A stretch of 52,345 nucleotides of DNA. Origin: an uncultured bacterium. Its GTDB lineage: Bacteria > Nitrospirota > Thermodesulfovibrionia > Thermodesulfovibrionales > CALJEL01. The position numbers were made by a program, and so were the translations under genes. This document shows positions 7,762 to 17,705 of this stretch, piece after piece. Position 1 is the first letter of the stretch, and every line of letters begins with the position of its first letter. The notes beneath the pieces are model-generated. The model was not told the origin of the DNA. It saw only the letters and a program-made list of their open reading frames with translations, and searched no databases. The stretch spans positions 1-52,345 of the forward strand of contig CALJEL010000024.1 of the NCBI GenBank assembly GCA_938074335.1, read 5' to 3'.

Positions 7762-8209
7762 TAAGGGTTCAAGGGGCGAAAGGATAGATGAGAGCGGCCA
7801 GATTATAATGGAGATGGTAAAACCTGTTGGTGAAGTTCTGTTATATGAGATTATACCTGATGAAAAGGAGTTAATAAAGAAGAAACTCCTAGAATATTCA
7901 GAGAGGGTTGATCTTATATTAACCACAGGTGGCACAGGTCTTTCACCAAGGGATGTGACACCAGAGGCAACACTTGAGGTAATAGAGAGAGAGATCCCTG
8001 GTATTGCTGAAGCCATGAGATATGAGGGTCTAAAAAAGACTCCAAGGGCAATGCTTTCAAGGGCAGTGGCAGGTGTCAGAGGAGGTTGCTTGATAATCAA
8101 CCTTCCAGGGAGCCCGAAGGCGGTAAGGGAAAACCTTGAGGTAATCCTTCCTGTGATAGCTCATGCCATAGAAAAGATTAAGGGCGATACCTCGGAGTGT
8201 GCCTTATGA
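7730..8209 (+). CDS. mogA: Molybdopterin adenylyltransferase-like protein (MogA/MoaB family)
   Basis: Predicted to activate molybdopterin by adenylylation for metal insertion. About 159 residues with VGILTMSDKGSRGERID at the start and the MPT-binding motif TTGGTGLSPRDVTPEAT near residues 66-82; INLPGSPKAVRE follows near the C-terminus. I chose the ATG at 7730, preceded by AGAGG with good spacing, over the TTG at 7724. It overlaps the MOSC gene by 32 bp and its stop overlaps the ccdA start (ATGA). MogA and MoaB cannot be separated reliably by eye. Confidence 0.88.
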   Translation: MIRVGILTMSDKGSRGERIDESGQIIMEMVKPVGEVLLYEIIPDEKELIKKKLLEYSERVDLILTTGGTGLSPRDVTPEATLEVIEREIPGIAEAMRYEGLKKTPRAMLSRAVAGVRGGCLIINLPGSPKAVRENLEVILPVIAHAIEKIKGDTSECAL

Positions 8210-8928
8210 AGGAACTCTCTTTTGGCCTTGCTTTTTTTGCTGGTTTGGTTTCATTCCTTAGCCCCTGCGTGTTGCCCCTGATACCTTCTTATATATCCTA
8301 TATAACTGGTTTGTCCTTTAAGGATCTTACAGAATCTTCTGAAACCTCAAAGATAAGAAAGGTCACCCTCATTAATTCCCTTCTCTTTGTTGCAGGGTTT
8401 TCCTCTATCTTCGTCCTCCTTGGAGCCTCCTCCACGACCCTTGGTAGATTATTCTTTCAGTACAGGGATGTAGTAAGGATAATAGGAGGAGTCCTGATTA
8501 TAATATTCGGTCTTTTTGTAGCAGGTATTTTAAACCTTAATTTTCTTATGAGGGAAAGGAGACTTGAACTGAAGGAAAGGCCAGCAGGACTTATAGGCTC
8601 TTTTTTTATAGGTATGACCTTTGGAGCAGGCTGGACACCCTGCATCGGCCCTATCCTTGGTAGCATCCTTATATATGCCTCCACAAAAGATTCTATACTT
8701 TACGGGATGGAACTGCTGGCTGTATATTCAATCGGACTGGGCCTTCCCTTTGTAATATCAGCCCTTGCTATAAATATATTTCTCAGTTACATGAAAAGGA
8801 TTCACAGATACATGAGATATGTGATGGTCCTTAGCGGACTTATACTTATAGCCTTTGGTGTGTTGCTCATTACTAATTCAATTGGTTTTATCTCTCAGTA
8901 CATGCCTGATATAGGGATAAAACTTTGA
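8206..8928 (+). CDS. ccdA: Cytochrome c biogenesis protein CcdA (thiol-disulfide transporter)
   Basis: Six-helix inner-membrane protein, 240 residues, that passes reducing equivalents from cytoplasmic thioredoxin to the periplasm, where they keep apocytochrome CxxCH cysteines or thioredoxin-like proteins reduced. The redox cysteines are Cys21 in SPCVLPLIPSY and Cys146 in GWTPCIGPILG. Helices are visible around 8-32, 53-75, 91-110, 128-160, 167-195 and 205-228. The ATG at 8206 overlaps the mogA-like stop and has GGAG upstream; the GTG at 8197 is less likely. Its role in c-type cytochrome maturation fits the heme-binding receptor in the next operon. Confidence 0.95.
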   Translation: MKELSFGLAFFAGLVSFLSPCVLPLIPSYISYITGLSFKDLTESSETSKIRKVTLINSLLFVAGFSSIFVLLGASSTTLGRLFFQYRDVVRIIGGVLIIIFGLFVAGILNLNFLMRERRLELKERPAGLIGSFFIGMTFGAGWTPCIGPILGSILIYASTKDSILYGMELLAVYSIGLGLPFVISALAINIFLSYMKRIHRYMRYVMVLSGLILIAFGVLLITNSIGFISQYMPDIGIKL

Positions 8929-9509
8929 TGGCCTTTCTCAGGACATTTATCCCCCTCTTTGTTGCCATAGATATCTTTGCAGTGCTCGGGATGTTCCTTA
9001 CACTTACAGAGGACATGACAAGGGCACAGAGAAGTTCAATTATAAGAAGCTCTGTAATTACCGCCTTTTTTGCAGGTATAACATTTCTCTTTATTGGTAG
9101 GTGGATATTCCTTCTTCTTGGTATAACTGTAGATGACTTCAGGATTGCAGGAGGGATTCTTCTACTGGTTATTGCTGTATCTGAGATAATAAAGCCTAAG
9201 GAACGTAAAGAACGTTCTCAGATGGCTGGCATAGTACCCATAGGCGTACCATTGATAGTTGGCCCTGCGGTTTTAACAACCCTTTTGATGCTTGTGGAAC
9301 AATTCGGTCTTTTGATGACAGTCTTTTCATTTATAGTTAATCTTTTTATTGTGTGGCTTTCCTTCAGATGGGCTGGTAATATTGTAAGGTTTCTGGGTAA
9401 GGAGGGGATCCTTGCCTTTTCAAAGATTATGGCCCTTCTCCTTGGTGCTATAGCTGTGATGATGATCAGGATAGGAATCGTTAATCTCCTCTCTGACGGG
9501 AATCTTTAG
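8928..9509 (+). CDS. MarC-family inner-membrane protein (UPF0056)
   Basis: A 193-residue polytopic membrane protein of the MarC/UPF0056 family, with about six hydrophobic helices and the family marks FVAIDIFAVLGMF near the N-terminus, RIAGGILLLVIA in the middle and VPIGVPLIVGPAVLTTLL. Transported substrate is unknown in the family. The ATG shares one base with the ccdA stop (TGATG), so it is coupled to ccdA. It is the last gene of the MOSC-mogA-ccdA-marC run; a predicted promoter follows at 9558. Confidence 0.9.
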   Translation: MAFLRTFIPLFVAIDIFAVLGMFLTLTEDMTRAQRSSIIRSSVITAFFAGITFLFIGRWIFLLLGITVDDFRIAGGILLLVIAVSEIIKPKERKERSQMAGIVPIGVPLIVGPAVLTTLLMLVEQFGLLMTVFSFIVNLFIVWLSFRWAGNIVRFLGKEGILAFSKIMALLLGAIAVMMIRIGIVNLLSDGNL

Positions 9510-9557
9510 ATTTCATTATTCAAAAAATCCTTCATCTGCGAGGTTATAGCTTTTTAT

Positions 9558-9587
9558 TTGACTCTCCTTCTTTTTGCCTGATATACT
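9558..9587 (+). promoter_or_regulatory. Predicted sigma-70-type promoter of the chemosensory operon
   Basis: TTGACT (9558-9563), an 18-bp spacer, then TATACT (9582-9587). It lies about 80 bp upstream of the first chemosensory gene, in the only sizeable gap before a 15-kb run of closely packed plus-strand genes. Confidence 0.55.
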
Positions 9588-9668
9588 TTAGCATCAAGAG
9601 ATGAGGATTTATTTAAAGCACACAAAAAGGGAGGTCTGCGGGGAAGCGAGCGTTTCCCAGCAGTTAAG

Positions 9669-10778
9669 ATGAGCCTTGTAGGAAGACTTGAGGACCTTGC
9701 CCTCTCGGATATATTCCAGATCCTCAGTATAGGTAAAAAGACAGGCACCCTTTTAATAAGGGGAAGGAATAAGAATGCCTTTGTGGTCTTTAAAAATGGC
9801 CTTGTTGTCAGGGCAGAGTCTGATACCCTTGGAACAAATCTTGGTGAAGACCTCATGAAAGAGGGTTTTGTAAGCCAGTCAATACTTAACCTTGCCATTG
9901 AGACAAAGAGACTTCTTCCAGAGAAATCTATAGCCGATATACTCTTTGACCTTGGAGCAGTAACAAAGGAGATACTTGACAGGAGCTCAAAAAAAAGGAT
10001 AGAGCGAGTGGTTTTTGACCTGATGCAGTGGCAGGATGGGGATTTTGAGTTTGAGCTTGATGTCCTCAGTCTTGATTCGGTTTCATCCTATATGGATACA
10101 GGATGGGAGGTCTCCAAGGGATTAAGCCCAGAATACCTATTGATGGAGGGTGCAAGGGTTTTTGATGAGGCTCAGGCTCATGAATATATAAGGACAGAGG
10201 AAATACTACCTGCGTCAGAAAAGGAAGAGGTGGAGTGGTTTGACAGGCCACCTGAAGAAAGAAAAGATATCTCACAACTCAGGGCATTGAGTGTGGAGCT
10301 GAGATTTCCAAGCTCTGCTTCAGAGATAACCTTACTTATATTGAGATTTGCAAGTGATATATTCCAGCGAGGCGTTCTCTTTATGGTTGATGAAGAGGAG
10401 ATACTTGGATTGGGACAGTTTGGACTCGATATTGAGGCGGCTGATGAAAAGATCAGGAAGGTAAGGCTTAATATAAAGGAATCAGGTTTCCTGAGGAGCA
10501 TAATCAATCAGGCAAATGTATATAAAGGTCAGCTCCAGAGGGATAGTGTTACGGAAAGATTTATAACCGTGATTGGTGGAGGATGGCCAAAGGAGGTTGC
10601 TTTTTTTCCTATCATAGCAGAGCAGAAGGTAGTTGCTATGCTCTACTGTGATAATGCTCCGGGAGGTGAACCTTTTGCACACACAGAGGGATTAGAGATA
10701 TTCATTAATCAGGCAGGCCTTGCCCTTGAAAAGGCCCTGCTTGAGAGAAGGTTGAGGCAGATGCATGATGATGATTGA
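9669..10778 (+). CDS. PATAN (DUF4388)-GAF regulatory protein
   Basis: First gene of the chemosensory operon, 369 residues. Residues about 1-130 match the DUF4388/PATAN module often found with receiver and GGDEF proteins (VGRLEDLALSDIFQIL, KTGTLLIRG, VVFKNGLVVRAES, then LMQWQDGDFEFEL). Residues about 200-360 look like a divergent GAF domain (ITLLILRFASDIFQRGVLF, then FFPIIAEQKVVAMLYCDN). No membrane segment or enzyme motif is visible. It is likely a cytoplasmic protein-interaction or sensory adaptor. The stop overlaps the next start (ATGA). The Shine-Dalgarno sequence is weak. Confidence 0.82.
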   Translation: MSLVGRLEDLALSDIFQILSIGKKTGTLLIRGRNKNAFVVFKNGLVVRAESDTLGTNLGEDLMKEGFVSQSILNLAIETKRLLPEKSIADILFDLGAVTKEILDRSSKKRIERVVFDLMQWQDGDFEFELDVLSLDSVSSYMDTGWEVSKGLSPEYLLMEGARVFDEAQAHEYIRTEEILPASEKEEVEWFDRPPEERKDISQLRALSVELRFPSSASEITLLILRFASDIFQRGVLFMVDEEEILGLGQFGLDIEAADEKIRKVRLNIKESGFLRSIINQANVYKGQLQRDSVTERFITVIGGGWPKEVAFFPIIAEQKVVAMLYCDNAPGGEPFAHTEGLEIFINQAGLALEKALLERRLRQMHDDD

Positions 10779-11179
10779 TTCAGCTCTATTTATTTGATAG
10801 AATTACACTTATGGAGAATATACTCATAGTGGAGGATTCAGAGACCACAAGGTCCTTCATAAGGGCTGTTATCGAGGAGATAAAAGACTTTAATATTATT
10901 GAGGCGGCATCAGGATTTGAGGCCCTAAAGATACTTCCCCAGGAAAAATTCAACCTGATCATCACTGATATAAACATGCCTGATATCAATGGCCTTGAGC
11001 TTATAAGATTTGTCAAGACAAATCCTCTCTATAAGGATATACCCCTTATAATAGTCACAACAGAAAGAGGAGAGGAAGACAGGAAAAAGGGTATGAGCCT
11101 CGGTGCATCAGCTTATATAACAAAGCCCTTTAAGGCTGATGAACTGAAAGAGGCTATAAAAAAGGTATTGAATATATGA
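10775..11179 (+). CDS. CheY-like single-domain response regulator
   Basis: A receiver-only protein, 134 residues from the overlapping ATG at 10775, or 122 residues if the ATG at 10811 (MENILIVEDSE) is used. The acidic pair VED, the phosphoacceptor aspartate in IITDINMPDINGLE, the threonine in IVTTE and the lysine in ITKPF are all present. It overlaps cheA by 4 bp and is the likely phosphoryl target of CheA. With no output domain, it should act by binding a partner. Confidence 0.92.
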   Translation: MIQLYLFDRITLMENILIVEDSETTRSFIRAVIEEIKDFNIIEAASGFEALKILPQEKFNLIITDINMPDINGLELIRFVKTNPLYKDIPLIIVTTERGEEDRKKGMSLGASAYITKPFKADELKEAIKKVLNI

Positions 11180-13197
11180 AGGCATCACGAAGAGATTTCA
11201 TCCTGGAGGCAGAAGAGCTTATAGAGGAGGCAGAGAGACTGGCTATCGAGATCCAGGAGAATCTTGAAAAGGGTTTGAATCCGGACACAGTGAATGCCCT
11301 CTTCAGGCAGATTCATACATTAAAAGGACTTTCAGGATTATTCCAGCTTAAATCCATCTCAGACATGAGCCATGTCTTTGAATATCTTCTTGATGACCTG
11401 AGGCTTGGCAGGATCGATATATCTGAAGATGTGGTGGAATTTATTCTCGAGAACATAGATATACTGAAGGCCCTTATTACAAATGTTGAACAGGAAAGCC
11501 TGCCCGATGTATCTTCCTATGTCAGAGAGATCGAGGCATTCAGGTCAAGTCATTTTACAAAGCAGGAAGAGGTAAAGCTTGAAGGATTGATAGAGCAGTC
11601 CATCCTGAGTGTCCTTTCTCAATATGAGGAAAGTAGACTGAAAACCAATATAAGGGAAGGAAAGGGTGTATATTATATGGATGTGGCCTTCCCGCTCATG
11701 ACCTTTGATACAGCCCTCAAGGAACTTTCCGAGAAGATAAAATCCATGGGTGAGCTTATAGCTACAATGCCTACCCAGACAGATCTTCCTCCTGATTCTA
11801 TAGGTTTCAGACTTCTTTTTGCGTCACTTCATTCAAAGGAAGACCTTCTCAGTGCAGGCATAGAGGCAAGGACTATCCTGAATCCTGAAAAAACGAGGTC
11901 AGGTACAGGAAATCAGAAGTCAGAGAGCAAACCTCAGGCAGGAGAGCTCAGGCAGATAAAGGATACTGCATCAAGTACGGTTAAGGTTGATATAAACAAG
12001 CTCGATCTAATCCTTAACACAATAGGAGAGATTAGTCTTACCAGGGGCGCAATAAAGAGGGTTGCTGATGAGATGAAGGAACTTTATGGAATATCTCCAC
12101 TTGTTTTTGATCTTCATAAGATATCAGCCAGTCTTGAAAAAAGGATTCATGAGCTTCAGGATGAGGTCCTTGCAATAAGGATGGTACCCCTTGCTCAGCT
12201 CTTTGGAAGGGTTAATCAGATGCTCAGGAGATATGCAAGAGAGGTAAACAAAACAGTTAGAGTTGAGATCTATGGAGAGGATACAGAGATAGATAAGTCT
12301 ATATCCGACAATATTATGGAGCCACTGATGCATCTTGTCAGGAATGCTATAGACCATGGAATAGAAAGCCCTGAAGAAAGAAAGGCAAAGGGCAAGCAGG
12401 AGGAAGGCCTTATCACATTCAGGGCTTATCAGAAGGGAAATCATGTTGTAATAGAAGTGGCTGATGATGGAAGGGGAATAGACCTTGAAAAGATCAGAAA
12501 AAGGGCAATGGAGAGGGGTATCCTTTCTTCTGATAAGGTTACAAAAGAGGAGCTTATAGAGCTCATATTTACTCCTGGTTTCAGTACAAAGGAGACTGTA
12601 ACAGAGATATCTGGTAGAGGTGTGGGGATGGATGTGGTGAGGGATAAGATAGCATCTATAGGTGGATTTGTGGAGGTGGAGACCTTCGAGGATAAAGGAA
12701 GTATATTCAGATTGACTATTCCCATTACACTTGCAATTATAAAATCTATCCTTGTAAGGGTTGGGAGTGAAAAATTTGCCTTTCCCCTCACCTCTGTATC
12801 AGAGACCCTGTTGATAAAGGAATCTGATATACAGAGTATAGAAAAGATGGAGGCCTATAATCTAAGGGGAACTGTCCTGCCCCTTATCAGGGTTTCTGAT
12901 GCCCTTGGTATAAATTCTAATCAAAAAGAATTTTATTATGTAGTGGTGGCTGGCACAGGTGAGAGAAGGATAGGGCTTCTGGTGGATGAGCTGATAGGTC
13001 AGCAGGAGATAGTCATTAAACCCCTTGGAAGGTACCTTGAGGGTCTGAGGTGGTATGCCGGTGCTGCAGAGGTTGGAAGACATGAACTCATATTGGTCCT
13101 TGATGTGGATGCCTTCATACAGGAGGGTACCATAAGGAAGTTAAGGACAAAGGGTGCTTATTCTGAAAAGACAGCTGAGGAGTCAGGTTATGTATGA
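11176..13197 (+). CDS. cheA: Chemotaxis-type histidine kinase CheA
   Basis: Sensor kinase of the chemosensory array, 673 residues. The N-terminal Hpt domain has the phosphorylated His47 in FRQIHTLKG. Residues about 135-235 form a middle domain that is not a standard CheY-binding P2. A dimerisation domain lies near 265-340. The ATPase domain (about 340-515) carries the N box (EPLMHLVRNAIDHGIE), DDGRGID at 430-436 and GRGVGMD at 480-486. A CheW-like regulatory domain ends the protein (about 520-650). All catalytic boxes are intact. It overlaps the CheY-like gene before it and the ATPase gene after it. Confidence 0.96.
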   Translation: MKASRRDFILEAEELIEEAERLAIEIQENLEKGLNPDTVNALFRQIHTLKGLSGLFQLKSISDMSHVFEYLLDDLRLGRIDISEDVVEFILENIDILKALITNVEQESLPDVSSYVREIEAFRSSHFTKQEEVKLEGLIEQSILSVLSQYEESRLKTNIREGKGVYYMDVAFPLMTFDTALKELSEKIKSMGELIATMPTQTDLPPDSIGFRLLFASLHSKEDLLSAGIEARTILNPEKTRSGTGNQKSESKPQAGELRQIKDTASSTVKVDINKLDLILNTIGEISLTRGAIKRVADEMKELYGISPLVFDLHKISASLEKRIHELQDEVLAIRMVPLAQLFGRVNQMLRRYAREVNKTVRVEIYGEDTEIDKSISDNIMEPLMHLVRNAIDHGIESPEERKAKGKQEEGLITFRAYQKGNHVVIEVADDGRGIDLEKIRKRAMERGILSSDKVTKEELIELIFTPGFSTKETVTEISGRGVGMDVVRDKIASIGGFVEVETFEDKGSIFRLTIPITLAIIKSILVRVGSEKFAFPLTSVSETLLIKESDIQSIEKMEAYNLRGTVLPLIRVSDALGINSNQKEFYYVVVAGTGERRIGLLVDELIGQQEIVIKPLGRYLEGLRWYAGAAEVGRHELILVLDVDAFIQEGTIRKLRTKGAYSEKTAEESGYV

Positions 13198-14059
13198 GGA
13201 GTATTACGGATTCACCAAAAAACCTTTTTCAAAAACACCTGACCCCGAATTTCTTTATTTAAGCAAGACACATGAAGAGGCACTTGCAAGGCTTCAGTAT
13301 GCAGTTGAGGAGAAAGAGATAGTGCTTCTTACAGGTGAGATCGGTTCAGGAAAGACCACAATAACAAGGGCACTTATGGATTCCCTTGATGATACAAGAT
13401 ATAAGGTCATTCTGATCCTGAATCCAAGACTTTCACCTGTTCAGTTTTTAAAAATTATTTTAAAAAGGATGGGAGTGGAAGATATACCTTCTAATCGTCA
13501 TGATCTTAACGAACTCATCTATGAAAAGCTTTTTGAACTCTATAATTCAGGTATTGTGCCTGTCTTTATAATAGATGAGGCACAGCTCATCAGTGACAAA
13601 AGGGTTTTTGAGGAGATGAGACTTCTTACAAATTTTCAGCTTGATAATGAAAATCTTCTCTCTTTACTTCTTGTTGCACAGCCTGATATAAAGAAAAAGA
13701 TTGCCAATAAGATATACCTTCCTTTGAGGCAGAGGATCGGTATGTACTACCACATAGGTCCTCTAACAGAAGAGGAGGTAAAGGAATATATAAACTTCAG
13801 ACTCATGAAGGCTGGCAGGACCAAGCCCCTCTTTACTGATGATGCCATAAAAAGAATTTACCTTTACTCTGGTGGTATACCGAGGGTAATAAATAATATT
13901 GCCAATGCCTCACTCCTTGAGGCAATGGGAAGAGATGCCTCCATAATAGAGCAGGATATAGTGGAGGCAGCTGCCACTGAGCTTGAGCTTACAGTGATGA
14001 AGCAGGATCACAATAGACAGCCAGAGCAGACCAGCAGGATCAGGCTGAAGGCAGGCTAA
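13190..14059 (+). CDS. ExeA/GspA-like AAA+ ATPase
   Basis: A 289-residue ATPase of the ExeA/TniB-like family: MYEEYYGFTKKPFSKTPDP is the typical N-terminus, Walker A is GEIGSGKTT (49-57), and Walker B is VFIIDEAQ (about 125-132). A sensor-type region and a C-terminal helical lid (YSGGIPRVINNIAN) follow. I chose the ATG at 13190, which has GAGGAG seven bases upstream and overlaps the cheA stop, over an in-frame ATG 36 bases earlier. ExeA proteins help assemble type II secretion through peptidoglycan; here no peptidoglycan-binding or membrane segment is present. It is unusual inside a che operon and may move or organise array or pilus components, which is inference. Confidence 0.88.
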   Translation: MYEEYYGFTKKPFSKTPDPEFLYLSKTHEEALARLQYAVEEKEIVLLTGEIGSGKTTITRALMDSLDDTRYKVILILNPRLSPVQFLKIILKRMGVEDIPSNRHDLNELIYEKLFELYNSGIVPVFIIDEAQLISDKRVFEEMRLLTNFQLDNENLLSLLLVAQPDIKKKIANKIYLPLRQRIGMYYHIGPLTEEEVKEYINFRLMKAGRTKPLFTDDAIKRIYLYSGGIPRVINNIANASLLEAMGRDASIIEQDIVEAAATELELTVMKQDHNRQPEQTSRIRLKAG

Positions 14060-14095
14060 ATCCTGAGGCCTGAACCTGTAAGGGAGAGTGATAGA

Positions 14096-14833
14096 ATGGA
14101 TATAGCCAGGATAAGAAAAAAAATGAAAACAAAGGCAACTGTTACTCCTTCACCAGAGACGGGGTCACCAGAAAAGAGCGATAGTGCTACAGTGCCACAG
14201 GGTGAGGATTCAGTGCAACAGACTCCTGCAGCCACACAGCCATACAGTCATAATGCAGGAAAGATGGAAGAACCATCGAGCATCAGCAAGGAACTCACTT
14301 TAAGTCCTGAAACAGTTGAGGTGCAGGTGCCTGAAACCAAGCAGGAGGTTCTCGGAGAAAAGACCTCTTTACAGGAGGTGCCTGAGATAAGCCCTGAAGG
14401 CATGGATAGTGAACGCATAGACCTCCTTGTCTTTAAACTTGCTGGTGAAGAATATAGCTTTCTCCTTGAGGATGTAAAGGAGATATTAAAAAAACAGTAT
14501 ATCACTCTTGTGCCACTTGCACCCTATTCAGTCCAGGGGATAACTTCCTTAAGAGGTACTGTGATACCTGTCATTGACCTTTCAAAGAAACTCCTTGGTA
14601 TTCCCTCAAAAAATGACAGAAAAAGCCGGATCCTTATTATGGAGGGTAAAGAAGGAACAATCGGCTGCATGGTTGAGGAGGTGGAAGGTGTGCAGAGGTG
14701 TAGCAGGGAGCAGAAAAAAGGGATCCCTGAGAATATGACTGACAAAGAAAGGGCCTTTATTGAGGCAATATTTGTTGTTGATGATAGATTTATAACCCTT
14801 CTTAAGAAGGAGAGCATAGAATTGAAGATTTAA
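14096..14833 (+). CDS. CheW-like coupling protein with long disordered N-terminus
   Basis: A 245-residue protein. Residues 1-105 are low-complexity, rich in Pro, Glu, Thr and Ser, with no fold visible. Residues about 108-245 are a CheW domain (VFKLAGEEYSFLLEDVKEIL, ITSLRGTVIPVIDLSKKLLG, then GCMVEEVEGV). CheW joins receptors to CheA. The tail-like N-terminus may act as a flexible tether to the HEAT protein or the ATPase. AGGGAGAG precedes the ATG. A shorter CheW lies two genes downstream, so the system has two different couplers. Confidence 0.9.
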   Translation: MDIARIRKKMKTKATVTPSPETGSPEKSDSATVPQGEDSVQQTPAATQPYSHNAGKMEEPSSISKELTLSPETVEVQVPETKQEVLGEKTSLQEVPEISPEGMDSERIDLLVFKLAGEEYSFLLEDVKEILKKQYITLVPLAPYSVQGITSLRGTVIPVIDLSKKLLGIPSKNDRKSRILIMEGKEGTIGCMVEEVEGVQRCSREQKKGIPENMTDKERAFIEAIFVVDDRFITLLKKESIELKI

Positions 14834-14856
14834 ATCTGCAATTCTAAGGAGGCAGG

Positions 14857-17703
14857 ATGATTAAAAGGAGCCTTGGTTATAAGATTATCATTCCAGGCAT
14901 TCTAATAACAGTGCTCGGTATAGTGATTGGTTCTGCCATTATCTATTTTTATATGAGTACAAACATATACAGGGTATCCTTTGAAAGGGTAGGCACAACA
15001 GCAGAGCTCATAAAGAAAAACATAGAAAGGACAATGCTGGAGGGAAAGGCAGAGATTACAGCAAGGATCATAGATGACATGAAGTCTGTAAAGGGCATCG
15101 AGCATATAGAGGTCTTCAATCACGAAGGAAGGGTAGCCTTTCATAAGGGAGCCCTTCCAGTGGAATATGAGACAATAAAAAATCTTGAGCCAGGGAAGGT
15201 TTTAACACTCAGATTAAAAGACAGGATTGTAACCTATGCGCCCCTTGAGAACTTTCCATCCTGCCAGGCCTGTCATCCTAAGGACTTAAAGATCCTCGGT
15301 GCTGTAAAGGTCTCTCATCCCACAAGTGCTGAAGCGAACAGGTTAAAAAGACTATTAACAGTATTGATAATACTCGGTGTGGTTGCCACAGGTTCACTTG
15401 CCACTATCTTTTATATGATTCTTTTGAGGACTGTCCTCAGGCCTGTGAAGATATTGAGAAGGGCCTCAGAGGATATGGCAGAGGGAAGATTCTCCCTTGA
15501 TATAAATATCAATGGTGAAGATGAGATTGCCAGTTTGAGCTCTTCCATAAGGGAGGCCCTGAGGGCAATAAGTGTAATACTCCTGAGGGTAAAGGAGGTC
15601 TCAAGGAGGGTTGCTAAGGTTGCCTCTATGGTTGAGAAGGACTCAAAAAAGACAGTGGAGGGTACACAGCTTGAGGCTGAGGCAATGCAGAATATTTCTT
15701 CCTCTGTGGAGGAGCTTAATTCTGCCATATCCGAGATCGCAGAGGGTACAGATGGACTTGCTGCATCAACAGAGGAGACCGCAGCATCTATGGAACAGAT
15801 ATCAACGAATATTGCCCAGATTACAGAGGGTATGCATGAGCTATCACAGGCTGTGGAGGGAGCGGCTTCCTCTCTGGAAGAACTCCTTGCCACTGTAAGG
15901 GAGATAGCAAGGAGTTCTGATGAGATGCTCAGGGCCTCTGAAGATACGATGAGCACCATCTCTGAGATATCTGCCTTTATAAGGGAGGTTGAATCCAGTG
16001 CAAAGGAATCAGCTCAGATATCAGAAAGGGTTGCTCAGGATGCCTCCACACTGGGTGTATCTGCTATTGAAAAAACAATAGAGGGAATGAACAAAATAAA
16101 ATCCTCTGTTGAAAAAACAGCAGGGTATATTGAGAGGCTTACTACCAGGTCAGAAGATATAGGAAAGATATTGAATGTCATTGATGAGATCACGGAGCAG
16201 ACTGCGCTCCTTGCCCTGAATGCAGCCATACTGGCTGCTCAGGCAGGAGAGCACGGAAAGGGTTTCTCCGTGGTCGCAGATGAGATAAGGGACCTTGCTG
16301 AAAGGACATCCTTCTCAACACAGGAGATTGCCTCTATTGTAAATTCAGTTATGACGGAGATGAAAGAGGCATCCCGTGCAATGAATGAGGGTCTTGAGAG
16401 TGTAGGTGAAGGGATAAGACTCGCAGTTGATGCACGGGTGACCTTCGAGAATATCCTTGAAAGCTCAAAGAAGTCCTCTGAAATGGCTTCATCAATAGAG
16501 AGGGCAACATCTGAGCAGACAAAGGCAATCAAGCTTGTTGAGAAGGCAATGGAAAGGGTGAAGGCAATGGCTGAGCAGATTGCTAAGTCCACATCTGAAC
16601 AGTCAAAGGGAGCAATGATAATAATGAAGTCCATAGAGAATATAAAGGACATCTCCTTAAAGGTCACCAGGGCAACAGAGGAGCAGTCTCAGAGTACAAA
16701 ACAGATATCAAAGGCGGTGGAACTTATATCAGAAAAGAGTCAGCAGATATCAAAGGCTATAAATGAACAGAAACTTGGCTCAAATCAGATAAGGAACTCA
16801 CTGCTTGGTATAAGAGATCTACCTAAGGACAATAAGGTTATTGCAACGAGGATCCTGAGAACCGTTAAAGACCTCCTTAATGATACAGAGCTTATCTCAA
16901 CGGAGCTTGAGAAGTTTGTCCTCATGGATCTCTCAAAGGAGATTATCTGGTTTGGTATTGTCCCTCTGGAGGCACCTGCTGAGATGTACAGGAGGTTTTC
17001 AGGTCTCGCAAGATATCTTGGCGGTTCTCTTGGCAAACCTGTTGAGCTCAGGGTCCCAGTGAATTTTGAGACCGCTGTAGAGGAGATTGGTGATGGAAAG
17101 ACCCTCATAGGATTCATGACCCCATCCACCTATATAGAGGCACATGAAAGATATGGTGTTGAGGTTATAGCAAAGGCATTAAGGGATGGAAAGCCCTTCC
17201 ATCATTCCGTTATAGTGACAAGACCTGACAGTGGTATAAAAAACCTGAAGGATCTGAAGGGTCGATCCTTTGCCTTCGGAAGTATACATTCCACATCAAG
17301 TCATATAGTTCCGAGGTCAATGCTCAGGAATGCCGGTATTGAACTAAAGGACCTCTCAGAATACACCTATCTTGGCCATCATGATGATGTGGCAAGGGCT
17401 GTGCTCAAAGGAGAGTTTGATGCAGGAAGTGTTATGGAATCAACTGCTCAGAGATTCAAGAGTGAGGGACTGGTGGTGATAGCCCTGTCTGAGGATATAC
17501 CAGAATTTAATATATGTATAAATAAATTACTTTCTGATAAAAAAGAGGAATTGAGAGCCGCACTCCTGAGATTAAATGAGACAGAGGAGGGAAGAAATAT
17601 CCTGAGGCAGATAGATCCCTCTTATACTGGTTTTACAGCTGCAGATGACACAGATTACCAGAAAATAAGGCTGATAATGAAAGACCTCGGTCTGTTGAGG
17701 TAG
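14857..17703 (+). CDS. Methyl-accepting chemoreceptor with periplasmic CxxCH heme motif and C-terminal PhnD-like domain
   Basis: A 948-residue receptor. A membrane helix (about 10-33) is followed by a periplasmic domain of about 130 residues that carries CQACH (136-140), the c-type heme attachment motif, near the second membrane helix (about 166-191). HAMP covers about 190-245, then a long signalling coiled coil with its tip at about 447-475 ([20 protein letters not shown]). Residues about 696-945 match a PhnD/phosphonate-type periplasmic-binding-protein domain ([30 protein letters not shown]). No membrane segment separates it from the signalling hairpin, so it should be cytoplasmic, the opposite of its usual location. 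The likely heme loading agrees with ccdA just upstream. The ligand cannot be told. Confidence 0.93.
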   Translation: MIKRSLGYKIIIPGILITVLGIVIGSAIIYFYMSTNIYRVSFERVGTTAELIKKNIERTMLEGKAEITARIIDDMKSVKGIEHIEVFNHEGRVAFHKGALPVEYETIKNLEPGKVLTLRLKDRIVTYAPLENFPSCQACHPKDLKILGAVKVSHPTSAEANRLKRLLTVLIILGVVATGSLATIFYMILLRTVLRPVKILRRASEDMAEGRFSLDININGEDEIASLSSSIREALRAISVILLRVKEVSRRVAKVASMVEKDSKKTVEGTQLEAEAMQNISSSVEELNSAISEIAEGTDGLAASTEETAASMEQISTNIAQITEGMHELSQAVEGAASSLEELLATVREIARSSDEMLRASEDTMSTISEISAFIREVESSAKESAQISERVAQDASTLGVSAIEKTIEGMNKIKSSVEKTAGYIERLTTRSEDIGKILNVIDEITEQTALLALNAAILAAQAGEHGKGFSVVADEIRDLAERTSFSTQEIASIVNSVMTEMKEASRAMNEGLESVGEGIRLAVDARVTFENILESSKKSSEMASSIERATSEQTKAIKLVEKAMERVKAMAEQIAKSTSEQSKGAMIIMKSIENIKDISLKVTRATEEQSQSTKQISKAVELISEKSQQISKAINEQKLGSNQIRNSLLGIRDLPKDNKVIATRILRTVKDLLNDTELISTELEKFVLMDLSKEIIWFGIVPLEAPAEMYRRFSGLARYLGGSLGKPVELRVPVNFETAVEEIGDGKTLIGFMTPSTYIEAHERYGVEVIAKALRDGKPFHHSVIVTRPDSGIKNLKDLKGRSFAFGSIHSTSSHIVPRSMLRNAGIELKDLSEYTYLGHHDDVARAVLKGEFDAGSVMESTAQRFKSEGLVVIALSEDIPEFNICINKLLSDKKEELRAALLRLNETEEGRNILRQIDPSYTGFTAADDTDYQKIRLIMKDLGLLR

Positions 17704-17705
17704 CT

